Positions 1-8,855 of a stretch of DNA of 43,181 nucleotides are shown piece after piece. The position numbers and the translations under genes are program-made. The stretch spans positions 1-43,181 of the forward strand of contig CALCXM010000189.1 in NCBI GenBank assembly GCA_937905825.1, written 5' to 3'. Source of the stretch: an uncultured bacterium (GTDB lineage: Bacteria; Planctomycetota; UBA1135; GCA-002686595). How positions within the stretch are numbered: position 1 is the first letter of the stretch; each line of letters opens with the position of its first letter. The notes beneath the pieces were generated by a model. The model ran no database searches and was not told the DNA's origin. It worked only from the letters and a program-made list of their open reading frames with translations.

Positions 1-357
1 GGGCTGCTGAGCAATTGCGAAGTGGTAAGAGTTTTCGTGAGGGGCACACCCTTCAGTCGCAAACTCGTCCTAAAGGTCGGGGTCTTGTTCACCCGTGTTT
101 TCAGCGGGATCCAAGTGACGGACACGCACAACGGGGCACGCGCCTTCACCCGCAAGGCCCTCGACCGGATTCGAATTCGGCAAAACCGAATGGCGCACGC
201 CTCCGAGTTGCTCGATCAGATCCAGCGCCATCAACTCCCCTTCGAGGAAGTCCCGGTAACCATTCACTACAACACGGAGACCCTCGCCAAGGGTCAGAAC
301 GCCTCCAATGCGTTTCGTATTGTTGCCCGCATGGTGTTGTCGAGGATCTCCAATTGA
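1..357 (+). CDS. Glycosyltransferase family 2, C-terminal part (5' truncated by window)
   Basis: The frame is open from base 1, so the gene begins upstream of the window; the GTG at 22 is not its real start. The visible 118 residues match the end of GT2 enzymes of the dolichyl-phosphate mannosyltransferase/undecaprenyl-phosphate glycosyltransferase kind. After the 'R-F/V' loop comes PFSRKLVLK, then a helix (VGVLFTRVFSG) and the family-typical 'VTDTHNGARAFTR' segment. The last part (ELLDQIQRHQLPFEEVPVTIHY) is the usual final helix and strand. Such enzymes move a sugar from a nucleotide donor to a lipid or polysaccharide acceptor at the inner membrane. The stop at 355-357 overlaps the TTG start of the DUF2304 gene, a pairing common next to GT2 genes. 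I am confident of the family but not of the substrate. Confidence 0.85.
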   Translation, partial: GLLSNCEVVRVFVRGTPFSRKLVLKVGVLFTRVFSGIQVTDTHNGARAFTRKALDRIRIRQNRMAHASELLDQIQRHQLPFEEVPVTIHYNTETLAKGQNASNAFRIVARMVLSRISN

Positions 358-833
358 CAAACTTCCAAATCGTCTCTGCGGCCATCTTGGGCCTCTTGCT
401 TCTACGCTGCGTGGTGCGTCTCGTCAGCAGCGGCGAAGGCCGACGCGCGACGCTCCTGCAGAGCCTGGTCCTGACCCTTGTCGCTGTTGCGATCTTGAAG
501 CCAGACCTGACCCAACTGGCGGCCGAGATGCTTGGCATCGGCCGCGGAGCCGACGTCGTCCTGTATCTGTCGGTCTTGATGTTGATCGGGGTTTCGTTCT
601 ACTTCCACATGCGTTGCGAGCGCCTGCAGCGAGACCTGACTGACTTGGCGCGCTTCGACTCCCTGCGCGATGCAGTGCATATTCCAGAGAGCCCGCAGCC
701 CAGGGGACTCGGAAATCACGTGCTGATTCCCAAGGCTCCATTCGATCCGAAGCACCCGGCGGATGCGCCCCTCAAAGCAGCGCAACCGAAGGCCCCGACC
801 GAGCAGCAAGAGTCAAGGCGTGGAGACCGCTGA
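354..833 (+). CDS. DUF2304 family small membrane protein
   Basis: A 159-residue protein with the DUF2304 pattern: an N-terminal transmembrane helix (FQIVSAAILGLLLLRCVVRLV), a second hydrophobic helix (LLQSLVLTLVAVAILKP), a third (VVLYLSVLMLIGVSFYF), then a soluble helix and a charged, Pro/Lys-rich tail. I chose the TTG at 354 because it lies in the stop of the upstream glycosyltransferase (TTGA overlap) and is followed at once by the first membrane helix. Longer readings in this frame add only low-complexity sequence antisense-like to the GT. DUF2304 proteins usually sit beside GT2 enzymes and may act as membrane partners, though no biochemical role is established. The 3' end overlaps the next gene's GTG start. 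Confidence 0.8.
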   Translation: MTNFQIVSAAILGLLLLRCVVRLVSSGEGRRATLLQSLVLTLVAVAILKPDLTQLAAEMLGIGRGADVVLYLSVLMLIGVSFYFHMRCERLQRDLTDLARFDSLRDAVHIPESPQPRGLGNHVLIPKAPFDPKHPADAPLKAAQPKAPTEQQESRRGDR

Positions 834-1269
834 GTTGACTGCAGAACCAAAAGCAGCACTGGACAAGGAAACACAGGCGCTGCGCTGCGAAGCCCTGGCC
901 TTTGGTCACTGCCTGGTGGGCAAGCCCCCCAGTGAATTGGAGATCCAGCGCTACATCGCTGCCCAACCGATCCTGTTTCCGGATGCAGCCAGCCCCCGGG
1001 AGGAGCGCTTGCTCGCCTATTGTCGGAAACACCCGGCGGCTGTGGCTTACCTCGACGCAGCTCAAGGCGTCCTCGGTCCCGAAAATTTGCTTCGGAAGAA
1101 GATCCTCGCCATGACGGCCATCCTCGAGACGACACCGCAGCACAGTGAGCATTTCCTGTCCCGGGACTACTCCCGTCTGCAGTTGCTGGCACGCCTAGGC
1201 TGGACCGGGTTTCGGGCTGTTCTGCGCGTGTTGCTCGGGATTCCTCTGCTCAAGATTGTCGGTCACTGA
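820..1269 (+). CDS. Unrecognised soluble protein in the polysaccharide-type operon
   Basis: I do not recognise this 149-residue protein. The preferred start is GTG at 820, which overlaps the end of the DUF2304 gene; TTG at 835 is also possible. The sequence looks mainly helical and soluble, with a Cys-containing N-terminal half (LRCEALAFGHCLVG), a central AAQGVLGPENLLRKKILAM helix, and an amphipathic hydrophobic C-terminus (GFRAVLRVLLGIPLLKIVGH) that could rest on a membrane. It overlaps both neighbours by a few bases (its TGA and the GMC oxidoreductase ATG share one base), so it is very likely translated with them. Its role is presumably in the same pathway, but that rests on context only. 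Confidence 0.7.
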   Translation: METAELTAEPKAALDKETQALRCEALAFGHCLVGKPPSELEIQRYIAAQPILFPDAASPREERLLAYCRKHPAAVAYLDAAQGVLGPENLLRKKILAMTAILETTPQHSEHFLSRDYSRLQLLARLGWTGFRAVLRVLLGIPLLKIVGH

Positions 1270-2906
1270 TGGACACGGTCGATGCCATCGTCGTCGGCTC
1301 GGGTGCGGCCGGCGTGAACGCCGCCTGGCCCTTGGTCGAGGCTGGACTGCGTGTGCGCATGCTCGATTTTGGCAACAAGGATCGACACTACGAGAGCCTG
1401 ATCGCTCACAAGAGCTGGTCCGAGCTGCGCCGCAGCGACCCTCATCAGCACCGCTACTTCGTCGGGGACCAACTCGAGGGCATTCCATTTGGCGATGTCC
1501 GCGTGGGGGCGCAATTGACTCCGCCGCGACTGTTCATCTCCGAAGATTGCGAGCGCTTCTTACCCGTGGACTCGAGCACCTTTGCCGTCACGGAGAGTTT
1601 GGCTGAGGGAGGCTTGGCTTCGGGCTGGGGCGCGGGTGTCTTCCCCTTCGACGATGCGGACCTCGCGGATGCTCCGATCAATCGCCAGGATCTCGCGCCG
1701 CACTACGAGGCCGTCGCCGAGCGCATCGGGGTCAGCGGCGACCAGGGCGACCTGCAGCCCTTCTTTGGAGAATGCTCATCCATGATGCCCCCGCTCGAGA
1801 TCGACTCAGCTGGCGAACAGGTCTTCAAACGTTATCAGAAACGGCGAGATGCCTTGCGCGCCGCTGGCTTCCACCTGGGGAAAACACGGCTGGCGGCCTG
1901 TTCCGAATTGCACCGTGGAAGGGGCCCCCACCCCCATTTGGACATGGATTTTTGGGCGGATGCGAAGCGCGCCGTCTACCGCCCGCGCTGGACTCTTGAA
2001 GAGCTCAAGGCCTTTGAGAATTTCGAGTATCAAGATCGCCGACTGGTAGAACACTTCAATGAGGTGCCGGGGGGCGTGGAAGTCTGCGTCAGGAACATAT
2101 CCAATGGACAACAGGAGAGGCAGCGCTCCCGATCCTTGGTGATGGCCGCTGGCGCCCTGGGGAGCACGCGCATCGTCCTACGATCCCTGGGGATGCACGA
2201 CCGACCTGTTCCGGTGCTTTGCAACCCCTACACCTACGTCCCTGTCTTGAACACCGGAATGTGGGGCAAACCATGCAAGGACCGACGGCATAGCTTGGCG
2301 CAACTGACCGCCTTGAGCTTCAGCCCCGGCGATCGCAGTCGCTACACCCAAGCACAACTCTACTCCTATCGATCTCTCTTGCTCTTCAAGTTGATCAAGG
2401 AGTCCCCCCTGTCCCGTGTGGACTCCATGGCACTGCTGCGGCTGATGCAGCCCCTGCTCGGCATCATTGGCATTCACCATGGGGACCGTCCGACCCCCGA
2501 CAAGACCTTACGCCTGCGAGCCGGTGGCAATGGGCAGGATCGCCTTGAGATCGAGTACGTCCAAAGCAAAGCGGAGCAAGCCGCACAGCTCGCGGATGAG
2601 AAGCGCGTGCTAGCCTGCTTCCGCAAGCTCGGCTGCTGGCCCATCAAAAAGATCTCGCCCGGCCATGGAGCCGCCATTCACTACGCAGGATCGTTGCCGA
2701 TGGGTGCAGAGAGCGGCGAACCGGGCTGCGATCAAGACTGTCGCCTGAACGGGACCCGCTCGGTCTATCTCGCTGACGGCTGCGTGTTCCCCTCGATCCC
2801 TGCGAAGGGCCTGACCTTCACGATCATGGCCAATGCGGACCGGGTTGGAACCGGGTTGGCCCGCTCTCTGCAGTCGGGTGCTCTGCGAGCCGGAGTTCGC
2901 GAATGA
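1269..2906 (+). CDS. GMC-type FAD-dependent oxidoreductase
   Basis: A 545-residue flavoenzyme, the usual length for GMC oxidoreductases. The N-terminus is a Rossmann FAD-binding strand-loop-helix with GSGAAG at residues 10-15. An acidic residue at the end of beta-2 (LDFG) would bind the ribose. The C-terminal GMC signature is present: H471 in HYAGSLPMG corresponds to the catalytic His region (HxxGxxxMG), followed by LADGCVFPSIPAKGLTFTIM, the end of the FAD domain. Family members oxidise alcohols or sugars using FAD. No signal peptide is visible, so it is probably cytoplasmic. The ATG shares a base with the previous stop, and its own TGA overlaps the ATG of the SDR gene. Placement between a GT2/DUF2304 pair and an SDR suggests oxidation of a sugar or lipid-linked intermediate; the substrate is unknown. 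Confidence 0.85.
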   Translation: MDTVDAIVVGSGAAGVNAAWPLVEAGLRVRMLDFGNKDRHYESLIAHKSWSELRRSDPHQHRYFVGDQLEGIPFGDVRVGAQLTPPRLFISEDCERFLPVDSSTFAVTESLAEGGLASGWGAGVFPFDDADLADAPINRQDLAPHYEAVAERIGVSGDQGDLQPFFGECSSMMPPLEIDSAGEQVFKRYQKRRDALRAAGFHLGKTRLAACSELHRGRGPHPHLDMDFWADAKRAVYRPRWTLEELKAFENFEYQDRRLVEHFNEVPGGVEVCVRNISNGQQERQRSRSLVMAAGALGSTRIVLRSLGMHDRPVPVLCNPYTYVPVLNTGMWGKPCKDRRHSLAQLTALSFSPGDRSRYTQAQLYSYRSLLLFKLIKESPLSRVDSMALLRLMQPLLGIIGIHHGDRPTPDKTLRLRAGGNGQDRLEIEYVQSKAEQAAQLADEKRVLACFRKLGCWPIKKISPGHGAAIHYAGSLPMGAESGEPGCDQDCRLNGTRSVYLADGCVFPSIPAKGLTFTIMANADRVGTGLARSLQSGALRAGVRE

Positions 2907-3802
2907 ACACGCCCGGCACCATCGTGGTCACCGGAGCCAGCGGGATGATCGGGCGAACACTCTGCGAGCATCTGCTGCTGGAGGGTTGGCAAGTTCGCGC
3001 CTGCGTGCGCCATCCGAACTCATTCCAATTGGATGGAGTAGAAAGCTATCGATTTGAAATGCCCGGCTGTGTGCCAGGCGATGTCTTTCAGGGAGCACAA
3101 GCCTTGCTGCACTGCGCGGCGACGACGCAAGCCAAAGATCTGGCAGGATCCCAAGACGTGGACGTACTTGGCTCCCGGCAATTGTTCGACGCCGCACGCG
3201 CCGGCGGGGTGCAGCGCATCCTCTTCCTGTCCAGCGTGTCCTCACACGACGCAGCGATTTCCAACTACGGACGTAGCAAACGGGCCATCGAAGGGCTGCT
3301 CGATCCCGAGCGAGACCTCGCCTTGCGTTTGGGCCTCGTGCTCGCCAAGGAAGGCGGCGGCCTCTTTGAGCGTTTGGTTTCCCTGGTACGCAAGCTGCCA
3401 GTCATTCCGCTCTTCGGCGGCGGACGACAAATCGTGCAACCGATTCACGTGCAGGACCTTTGTCGCGGCGTGAGCTTGGCCTTGGATCGAACGGTCGTGG
3501 GCACGCTCGTGCTGGCGGATCCCGAAGGCCTCAGCCTGCACTCCGTGCTCGAAGAAATCGCGAGTCGGCTCACTCGCCGACCTTTGTACTTGCCCCTGCC
3601 CTACACTCCTGTGCTGATGGCTCTCGGCCTGTTCGAACGACTTGGCTTGGACCTGCCGATAAGCTCGGAGAACCTGCTCGGATTACGCGCCCAGCAATTT
3701 GTGCCCGCGCAAGCCGACCTGCAACGGCTCGGCTTGCAGCTCCGCACCCTTGGATCTAGTTGGGACGCTGTCCTTTCCGCGGATCCCAGCGAAGCGGGCT
3801 AG
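2903..3802 (+). CDS. NAD(P)-dependent epimerase/dehydratase (extended SDR)
   Basis: A 299-residue extended short-chain dehydrogenase. The nucleotide-binding motif GASGMIG spans residues 11-17. The catalytic YxxxK is YGRSK with Y122 and K126, and the upstream LFLSSVSS strand supplies the conserved Ser. The region around GGGRQIVQPIHVQDLCRGV matches the substrate-binding strand typical of UDP-sugar epimerases and related reductases. It starts with ATG at 2903 in a 4-bp ATGA overlap with the GMC gene, so the two are translationally coupled. Likely role: reduction or epimerisation of a sugar or lipid intermediate handled by the same operon. It is the last gene of the + operon; the next gene is convergent, and the 204 bp between them show no convincing terminator. 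Confidence 0.85.
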   Translation: MNTPGTIVVTGASGMIGRTLCEHLLLEGWQVRACVRHPNSFQLDGVESYRFEMPGCVPGDVFQGAQALLHCAATTQAKDLAGSQDVDVLGSRQLFDAARAGGVQRILFLSSVSSHDAAISNYGRSKRAIEGLLDPERDLALRLGLVLAKEGGGLFERLVSLVRKLPVIPLFGGGRQIVQPIHVQDLCRGVSLALDRTVVGTLVLADPEGLSLHSVLEEIASRLTRRPLYLPLPYTPVLMALGLFERLGLDLPISSENLLGLRAQQFVPAQADLQRLGLQLRTLGSSWDAVLSADPSEAG

Positions 3803-4006
3803 GAGGCGACGAACGCGCGGCGGCGGAGGCTCTGAATTCTGCTCATCGTGGTTGGGGGCAGTCACTTCAGAAAACGTGAGGAGCAACACCGAGGATGGAC
3901 GCGCTCCGTCACAAAGAACGGAAGGGTTGAGGTGCTCGATTCAGGACGAGACCTTCCAGCGACTCCCCGGCCAGAATTTGGTTTCGTGCCTGGCTCCCGG
4001 GAACCC

Positions 4007-5347
4007 CTAGAGCGCGAACGTCGCGCGCAGGGTGAAGATCCAAGCGTCTTCCTGAGCACTCAACCCGCCGGGGTTCACCACGTATTGCAGGTCCGGCTTC
4101 AATCGAAGCCAGGGCAGGGGCTCGAAGCCATAGTACATCTCAATCGCCGTCTCGCTGGACTCGTCGTACTCCGAGCCTGGGGCGGAGCTCATGCCCGCTC
4201 GCGTCAAGCCCAAGCCGCAGTGATCTCCGACGCGACCGAACGGGTTCGTCAGCGCCAGGCCAAGTCCCAGGTGCGACTCAAAGGGCGAGACGTCCGGGTC
4301 CGCCCAGCCGAGCTGCACGAATCCGTCCAGCTTGCTTGCTCCTTCGACAGCCTGATTCCAAATGCGTTGTTCAAAGAGCGCGTAGCTGCCACTCGTTCCA
4401 TCTTCGATGCCGCCGTCGAAACGCGCCAACTCGGACGTGTGCTCCCAGGCCCCCACGGCGACTCGTCCGGGGTACTTCCCGCTCCAGTCGAGACCCCCTT
4501 CGCCGATGTAGAACAAGCCGTCCGGTGATTCGAACAGTGTCTTCGGCCCGCGCTCACCCGTTCGCACACCCTCGGCCAAGGCTCCGTCAAAGACACCTCC
4601 GCGAACATTCGCGCCACCCCCGAACTCCTGCACCAGCGTTGCGCCGTAGGCCGCGTCGGGATAGGTCGGCATCAGAAAGATCGTCGGGCTAAACCCCATG
4701 GAGGAGTGCAGGAACTGGCCAGCGACATCCACATAGGCGAATTGAGAGTTCCCGTCGATCTTGCCGAAGCGCAGGCTGGTGCCGCTGCTCTCGAAGGCTT
4801 GCTCGTACCACAACCGGCTGAGTTGCAGGCGTCGTTCGGAGTCGATGTTCGAGAACGCTTGGGCCATGCCGTAGCGCGATGAGGCGTCCACGCCAGAGAT
4901 CCACTGCAATCCGGCGGAGAGCGTTCCGCCCTTGATGCCGAGAGTGGGCTCCATGTCGTAAGCGAAATAGAGCTCGAACAGATTCCGGGTAAGCACGTCT
5001 CCGGAGTCCGCTCCCCCTTGCAACGCGACGGAGGCATCGCTCGTTTCCAAAACCTCGATGCTTAGTCCCAACTCCTCGAGCTTCTGACGTCCACCCGCCC
5101 AATCCAGCAAGAGCCAACCCACGTATCCGGCCTCCGAGTGATCGAGGATTTCGGAAGGGACATCGCGCCTACGGGCCACTTCGTCCTCTCCATCGTCCGG
5201 GGCAGCAGGCCCGGAGCCAGACTGACTCGTGTCCTGGGTGGTGGTCTGCTCGAGCAGTCCGGGCTTACCAGCTTGTTCGGAATCTAAGCCGTGCGCAAGT
5301 CCGGCGAGCATGCCGCAGAGCATCGAACAGGTGAACATCATCTTCAT
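4007..5347 (-). CDS. OprB-like carbohydrate-selective porin (outer-membrane beta-barrel)
   Basis: About 446 residues. The start is taken at the MKMMFTC methionine because a signal peptide (MLCGMLAGLAHG) follows directly; a GAGG lies just upstream, and the second ATG at 5341 is equally possible. After an acidic, low-complexity linker, the protein has the OprB layout: 'LGLSIEVLETSDAS' first strand, 'ELYFAYDMEPTLGIKGGTLSAGLQWI' strands, then many alternating aromatic/hydrophobic strands, FGKIDGNSQFAYVD, a GGVFDG segment and a last strand ending FTLRATFAL. Family members form outer-membrane channels for sugars and other small solutes. It is divergent from the sigma factor fusion across 458 bp. 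The final residue is Leu rather than the more usual Phe. The substrate cannot be read from sequence. Confidence 0.75.
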   Translation of the reverse strand: MKMMFTCSMLCGMLAGLAHGLDSEQAGKPGLLEQTTTQDTSQSGSGPAAPDDGEDEVARRRDVPSEILDHSEAGYVGWLLLDWAGGRQKLEELGLSIEVLETSDASVALQGGADSGDVLTRNLFELYFAYDMEPTLGIKGGTLSAGLQWISGVDASSRYGMAQAFSNIDSERRLQLSRLWYEQAFESSGTSLRFGKIDGNSQFAYVDVAGQFLHSSMGFSPTIFLMPTYPDAAYGATLVQEFGGGANVRGGVFDGALAEGVRTGERGPKTLFESPDGLFYIGEGGLDWSGKYPGRVAVGAWEHTSELARFDGGIEDGTSGSYALFEQRIWNQAVEGASKLDGFVQLGWADPDVSPFESHLGLGLALTNPFGRVGDHCGLGLTRAGMSSAPGSEYDESSETAIEMYYGFEPLPWLRLKPDLQYVVNPGGLSAQEDAWIFTLRATFAL

Positions 5348-5805
5348 CCTCGGGAGGTCGGTGGCGCGCACGGATCGTCCTTCGAGGAACGCCGTGTTGG
5401 TGGGCGGCACAACTTACGTCCCGATGCAGAAGCGCGGGCAAGAAACGATCCAAAATGGGAGACGTTTCTTAGGGTGAGGAGGGCTCCGATCGCCAGACGA
5501 GGACCTCCTTTTTCCCGGCGCAGGACACCGCAGAATCCGCCAAAAGTGGCGCGGAGCGCGGGCTCATGGGCATGACGAGGGTTCGGCCTTTCAAGGGTTC
5601 GTTGGGGTGTCCCGGACTCCGCCGCCAGCGCACTTCTCTGAGCCCAGCGGGAACCTGTCCCCCGAGGTCAACCGGGGCCCCAGGCATTCCTGCGGAACAC
5701 AGAACGTCCGGGTTGCGCCGGGAAGAGGTCCCGGTCATCTTTGGAATTCGTGGGACATTCTGTGTCACGGGAACGGGCCTGCTCCATTCCAGCAGGGAAC
5801 CCAAG
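5348..5805. other. Divergent intergenic region between porin and sigma-factor fusion
   Basis: This 458-bp region lies between two divergent starts. An open frame runs through it into the sigma gene, but its residues are low-complexity and Pro/Arg/Gly-rich, so I treat it as non-coding. GGAAC, the core of many ECF -35 elements, occurs four times on the + strand (5650, 5694, 5770, 5796). I could not pair any of them with a clear -10, and the last overlaps the Shine-Dalgarno region. No strong hairpin was found. Confidence 0.4.
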
Positions 5806-8787
5806 ATGAGAACGCCGCCCCACACTGAACTGCAACACCTGCTCGCGGAACGCGAGTGGTTGGTGCGTCTCGCTCGGCGCCTGCTCGGGAACCAGCCGGA
5901 CGCCGAAGACTTGGCCCAAGCGACCCTGGTCAAAGCCCTCGAGTCCCCGGCGCCGCGGGGCATCAGTCGCGGTTGGCTCGCCACGGTGGCCCGCAACTTG
6001 TTCTACGAGCGGCGACGTGCAGAGGCCGGGCGCAAGGCTCGGGAACGATGGAGTTCTCGCGAGGAAGCTGTGGATGAGAGCGAAGCCCTCGAGCGTGCTG
6101 CTCTGCAACGGGTGATCATCGAGCGCGTGCTGGAACTGCCCGAGCTCGAACGCAGCGCAGTCGTGTTGCGCTTTCTCGAAGGCCTTTCCTACGCGGAAGT
6201 GGCGGGGCGCCAGGGCATTTCCATCCCGGCCGTGCGCAAGCGCGTCTCGCGAGCGGTCGAACGCCTGCGCACACAATTGGACGAAGCACAGGGCGGCCGT
6301 CAGGCCTGGGCAGGAATACTCCTGCCAATGGTTGGGTTCAAACACGTCACACCTGCGGCTGCTAGCGCGGCCATCACGCACCCGTTTTCCCTCGCAGGGT
6401 TCCTCGCCATGAGCACAGGTCTCAAGTCCGTTTGTCTCGTTCTCATTTTGGCCCTGCTGGCCTTCTTCGCCTCCTGGGATTCAGGCGGCATGCAAGCACC
6501 GGTGAGTCCATTGAACCCGGAACCCTCGACAGCGTTGTCCAGCGGAGATCTACCCTTGGAACACGCGGAGATCGCAAGCGCAGAACGGACGCCTGTGCTC
6601 GACCCGCTGGTCGTCAGCGAGCCAACACTCCCGGAGCCAGTGCTCGCCTTCCCTCTCCGCCCGGAAGCCGACATGGGCGCGCTGGAGCTGCACGTGCGCC
6701 ATGCGGATGGCACGCCGGCCCGCGGTGTCAGCGCGCGAGTCCACCCCTGGGGATCGAACGACTTCTTCTTGCACGCACGCATCGCGCGCACCGATGAAAA
6801 GGGGGTGGCTCGCATCGATCAGCTCGCCCCGGGTTCTGCAGGCGTCAACCTCGCCCACTGTGGCGGCGGTTCCGCGCAGGTCGTCGCGGGAACGACAACG
6901 ATTCACGAGGTCCAAATCCCTGCCGGGCTGACCTTGCGCGGCCGAGTGCTCGATCCGGACGGTCGACCGGTCGCGGGAGCCATCCTTTGCCTTTCCGCCC
7001 ATGGAAACCCGGGACATGGGCACCCAGTCGGGACGAGCGCAGCGGATGGCCGTTTCGAGATTCGCGACGTCAGCGATCAGCGCCATCTCTCTGCCCGGGC
7101 CCCCGGCTTCGCACCGTCGGACCAGATCTACGCCAAGGGGGCCGAAGGAAGTGAAATCACGATTGATCTGTCCTTGCGCGGCGCGGGCGCAACCTTGGCC
7201 GGCATTGTCCTAGCACCCGATGGTGCCCCGTTGGTCGGAGCGCGCGTTCGCATCACGGGCACGGCCCCGATGGGTTGGAAGGCACCGAAGGGCACACTCC
7301 GGAGGACCGACGCCCCCTTGCCCTTTGAACTGCGGACCGATTCACAAGGCCGCTTTCGCGCGGACCAAGTTGGCGCTGGCAGGCTGCGAGTTCAAGTGCG
7401 AGCTGAACGTTGGGGTCCCTGGGAGCAGTCCGTGCAGGTTGCCGCGGGAGCGACGACCAAGCTGGAGGCCCGTCTCGAAGTGGGCTGCACACTGGAAGGC
7501 AGTGTGCGTCACGCGGACGGAACTCTAGCAGCCGGAGCCCATGTGACGCATGGTCCCTACGGAGCCTTTGATTCCTACCGAAGCCTGTGCGCTAGTGACG
7601 GCACATACATCCTCCACGGTTTGCCAGCGGGCTCAGTCGACTTGAAGGCCGTCGAGCGGGGTCGCGGGAAGTTGGAGAAAACGCTGATGCTCCATCGCGA
7701 CACGGTCACGCGCTGGGATGCGACTTTGCTCGAGGGCAATTCCGCAGCGGGCTTGGTTGTCGATGAACGCGGGGAACCCCTCGCCAACTGGCAGGTTGGC
7801 GTCACCAATGGTCGCGGCTTGTGGTTGAAGCAAGCGAGGACGGACGCGCAGGGACGTTTCGAGCTGCTGGATCTGGAAGCCAACACCCGGGACCTGGCCG
7901 TCGCAGATCCATTCTGGTTTGAAACCGGCCCCTGCCTATGGTTGCGGGACGCCTTGCCAAGCGCTGAGCCATTGCGCATCGAAGTGCCCGACAACGTGCG
8001 CCCAAGCTCCACGGCGAGCCTGCGCTTGTGGGTCGACGGAAAGCCCGCGCCGGCAGATACGCAAGTCGGAATTGGATCGGTCCAGGGGTTCTCCACCCGC
8101 GAGCTGTACCCCGACCAAAGCGGAAGAGTCACGCTGCAACGGCTGCGACCGGGTGCCTATGAGGTCACCGTTTCTGCTCAGGGGCGAGCCAAGCGGCGAC
8201 TGACCTTCAGCGTACAGCCCGAGGAAAATCTAGACCTAGGGGATATCCATCTCGCACTCGGCGGGAGAGTTCGATTGTTGCTGAAGCCCTTCGCTGAACA
8301 GCAGTACATCCGAGCCAGTGTCGTCGATCCGCAAGGCATATGGCTCGATCCAATCCAGATCTTCGAGAGCACTGGTGAGTCCCCGCTTCTCACCCCAGGC
8401 CCCACGCGATTGCTGATCGGTGGCGGTCCCATCGCATTCAAGAGCGTCGAGTGTCACATCACAGATGGGGAGACGCTGGAATTGGAAGTCCCCCTGGCGC
8501 AAGGAGCACCGCGCTGGGTTCGAGTCACCTCCGCAGACCACTCGCCCTTCTCGAGCTCAACGCGGTTGAGCGTCTACGACAACGCCGGTGAGTTGGTGCA
8601 GCGCTTGGACAGATACTATTCCTTGACAAGCGGTAAGACGGAAACCCGCGTGCCCGTCGGTGGGCTGGAGATCGGGAGCTACCGCATCGTTGTCGAATCC
8701 GACGAGGGCCGGCGAGGGGAAGCGCAGATCACCGTCAGCGACCTCGAAGTGCAAGAAGGCGATGCGGCCACCATCGCGATCAAGTGA
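5806..8787 (+). CDS. ECF-type sigma factor fused through one membrane helix to carboxypeptidase-regulatory-like repeats
   Basis: A 993-residue protein starting at ATG 5806 behind an AGGGAAC Shine-Dalgarno; upstream in-frame codons look non-coding. Residues 10-75 are sigma region 2 (LARRLLGNQPDAEDLAQATLVKALE, then GWLATVARNLFYERRR). Residues 98-155 are region 4 with its helix-turn-helix (LSYAEVAGRQGISIPAVRKRVSRAVERLR region). A short linker leads to one transmembrane helix (204-223, GLKSVCLVLILALLAFFASW). The remaining ~770 residues are tandem beta-sandwich modules with the carboxypeptidase-regulatory signature 'G.V.d.dG.PvaGA.V....' (for example GRVLDPDGRPVAGA and GIVLAPDGAPLVGARV), expected outside the cytoplasm. 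I infer a one-protein transmembrane signalling sigma factor; no anti-sigma gene is adjacent. Similar fusions are known from planctomycetes. The signal and regulon are unknown. Confidence 0.85.
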   Translation: MRTPPHTELQHLLAEREWLVRLARRLLGNQPDAEDLAQATLVKALESPAPRGISRGWLATVARNLFYERRRAEAGRKARERWSSREEAVDESEALERAALQRVIIERVLELPELERSAVVLRFLEGLSYAEVAGRQGISIPAVRKRVSRAVERLRTQLDEAQGGRQAWAGILLPMVGFKHVTPAAASAAITHPFSLAGFLAMSTGLKSVCLVLILALLAFFASWDSGGMQAPVSPLNPEPSTALSSGDLPLEHAEIASAERTPVLDPLVVSEPTLPEPVLAFPLRPEADMGALELHVRHADGTPARGVSARVHPWGSNDFFLHARIARTDEKGVARIDQLAPGSAGVNLAHCGGGSAQVVAGTTTIHEVQIPAGLTLRGRVLDPDGRPVAGAILCLSAHGNPGHGHPVGTSAADGRFEIRDVSDQRHLSARAPGFAPSDQIYAKGAEGSEITIDLSLRGAGATLAGIVLAPDGAPLVGARVRITGTAPMGWKAPKGTLRRTDAPLPFELRTDSQGRFRADQVGAGRLRVQVRAERWGPWEQSVQVAAGATTKLEARLEVGCTLEGSVRHADGTLAAGAHVTHGPYGAFDSYRSLCASDGTYILHGLPAGSVDLKAVERGRGKLEKTLMLHRDTVTRWDATLLEGNSAAGLVVDERGEPLANWQVGVTNGRGLWLKQARTDAQGRFELLDLEANTRDLAVADPFWFETGPCLWLRDALPSAEPLRIEVPDNVRPSSTASLRLWVDGKPAPADTQVGIGSVQGFSTRELYPDQSGRVTLQRLRPGAYEVTVSAQGRAKRRLTFSVQPEENLDLGDIHLALGGRVRLLLKPFAEQQYIRASVVDPQGIWLDPIQIFESTGESPLLTPGPTRLLIGGGPIAFKSVECHITDGETLELEVPLAQGAPRWVRVTSADHSPFSSSTRLSVYDNAGELVQRLDRYYSLTSGKTETRVPVGGLEIGSYRIVVESDEGRRGEAQITVSDLEVQEGDAATIAIK

Positions 8788-8855
8788 GCAGCCGATTGGA
8801 CACGCAAGGCTTCTGAGCGCGAATCAGTCACATGAAAGTTTGGGGTACAAGCCGT

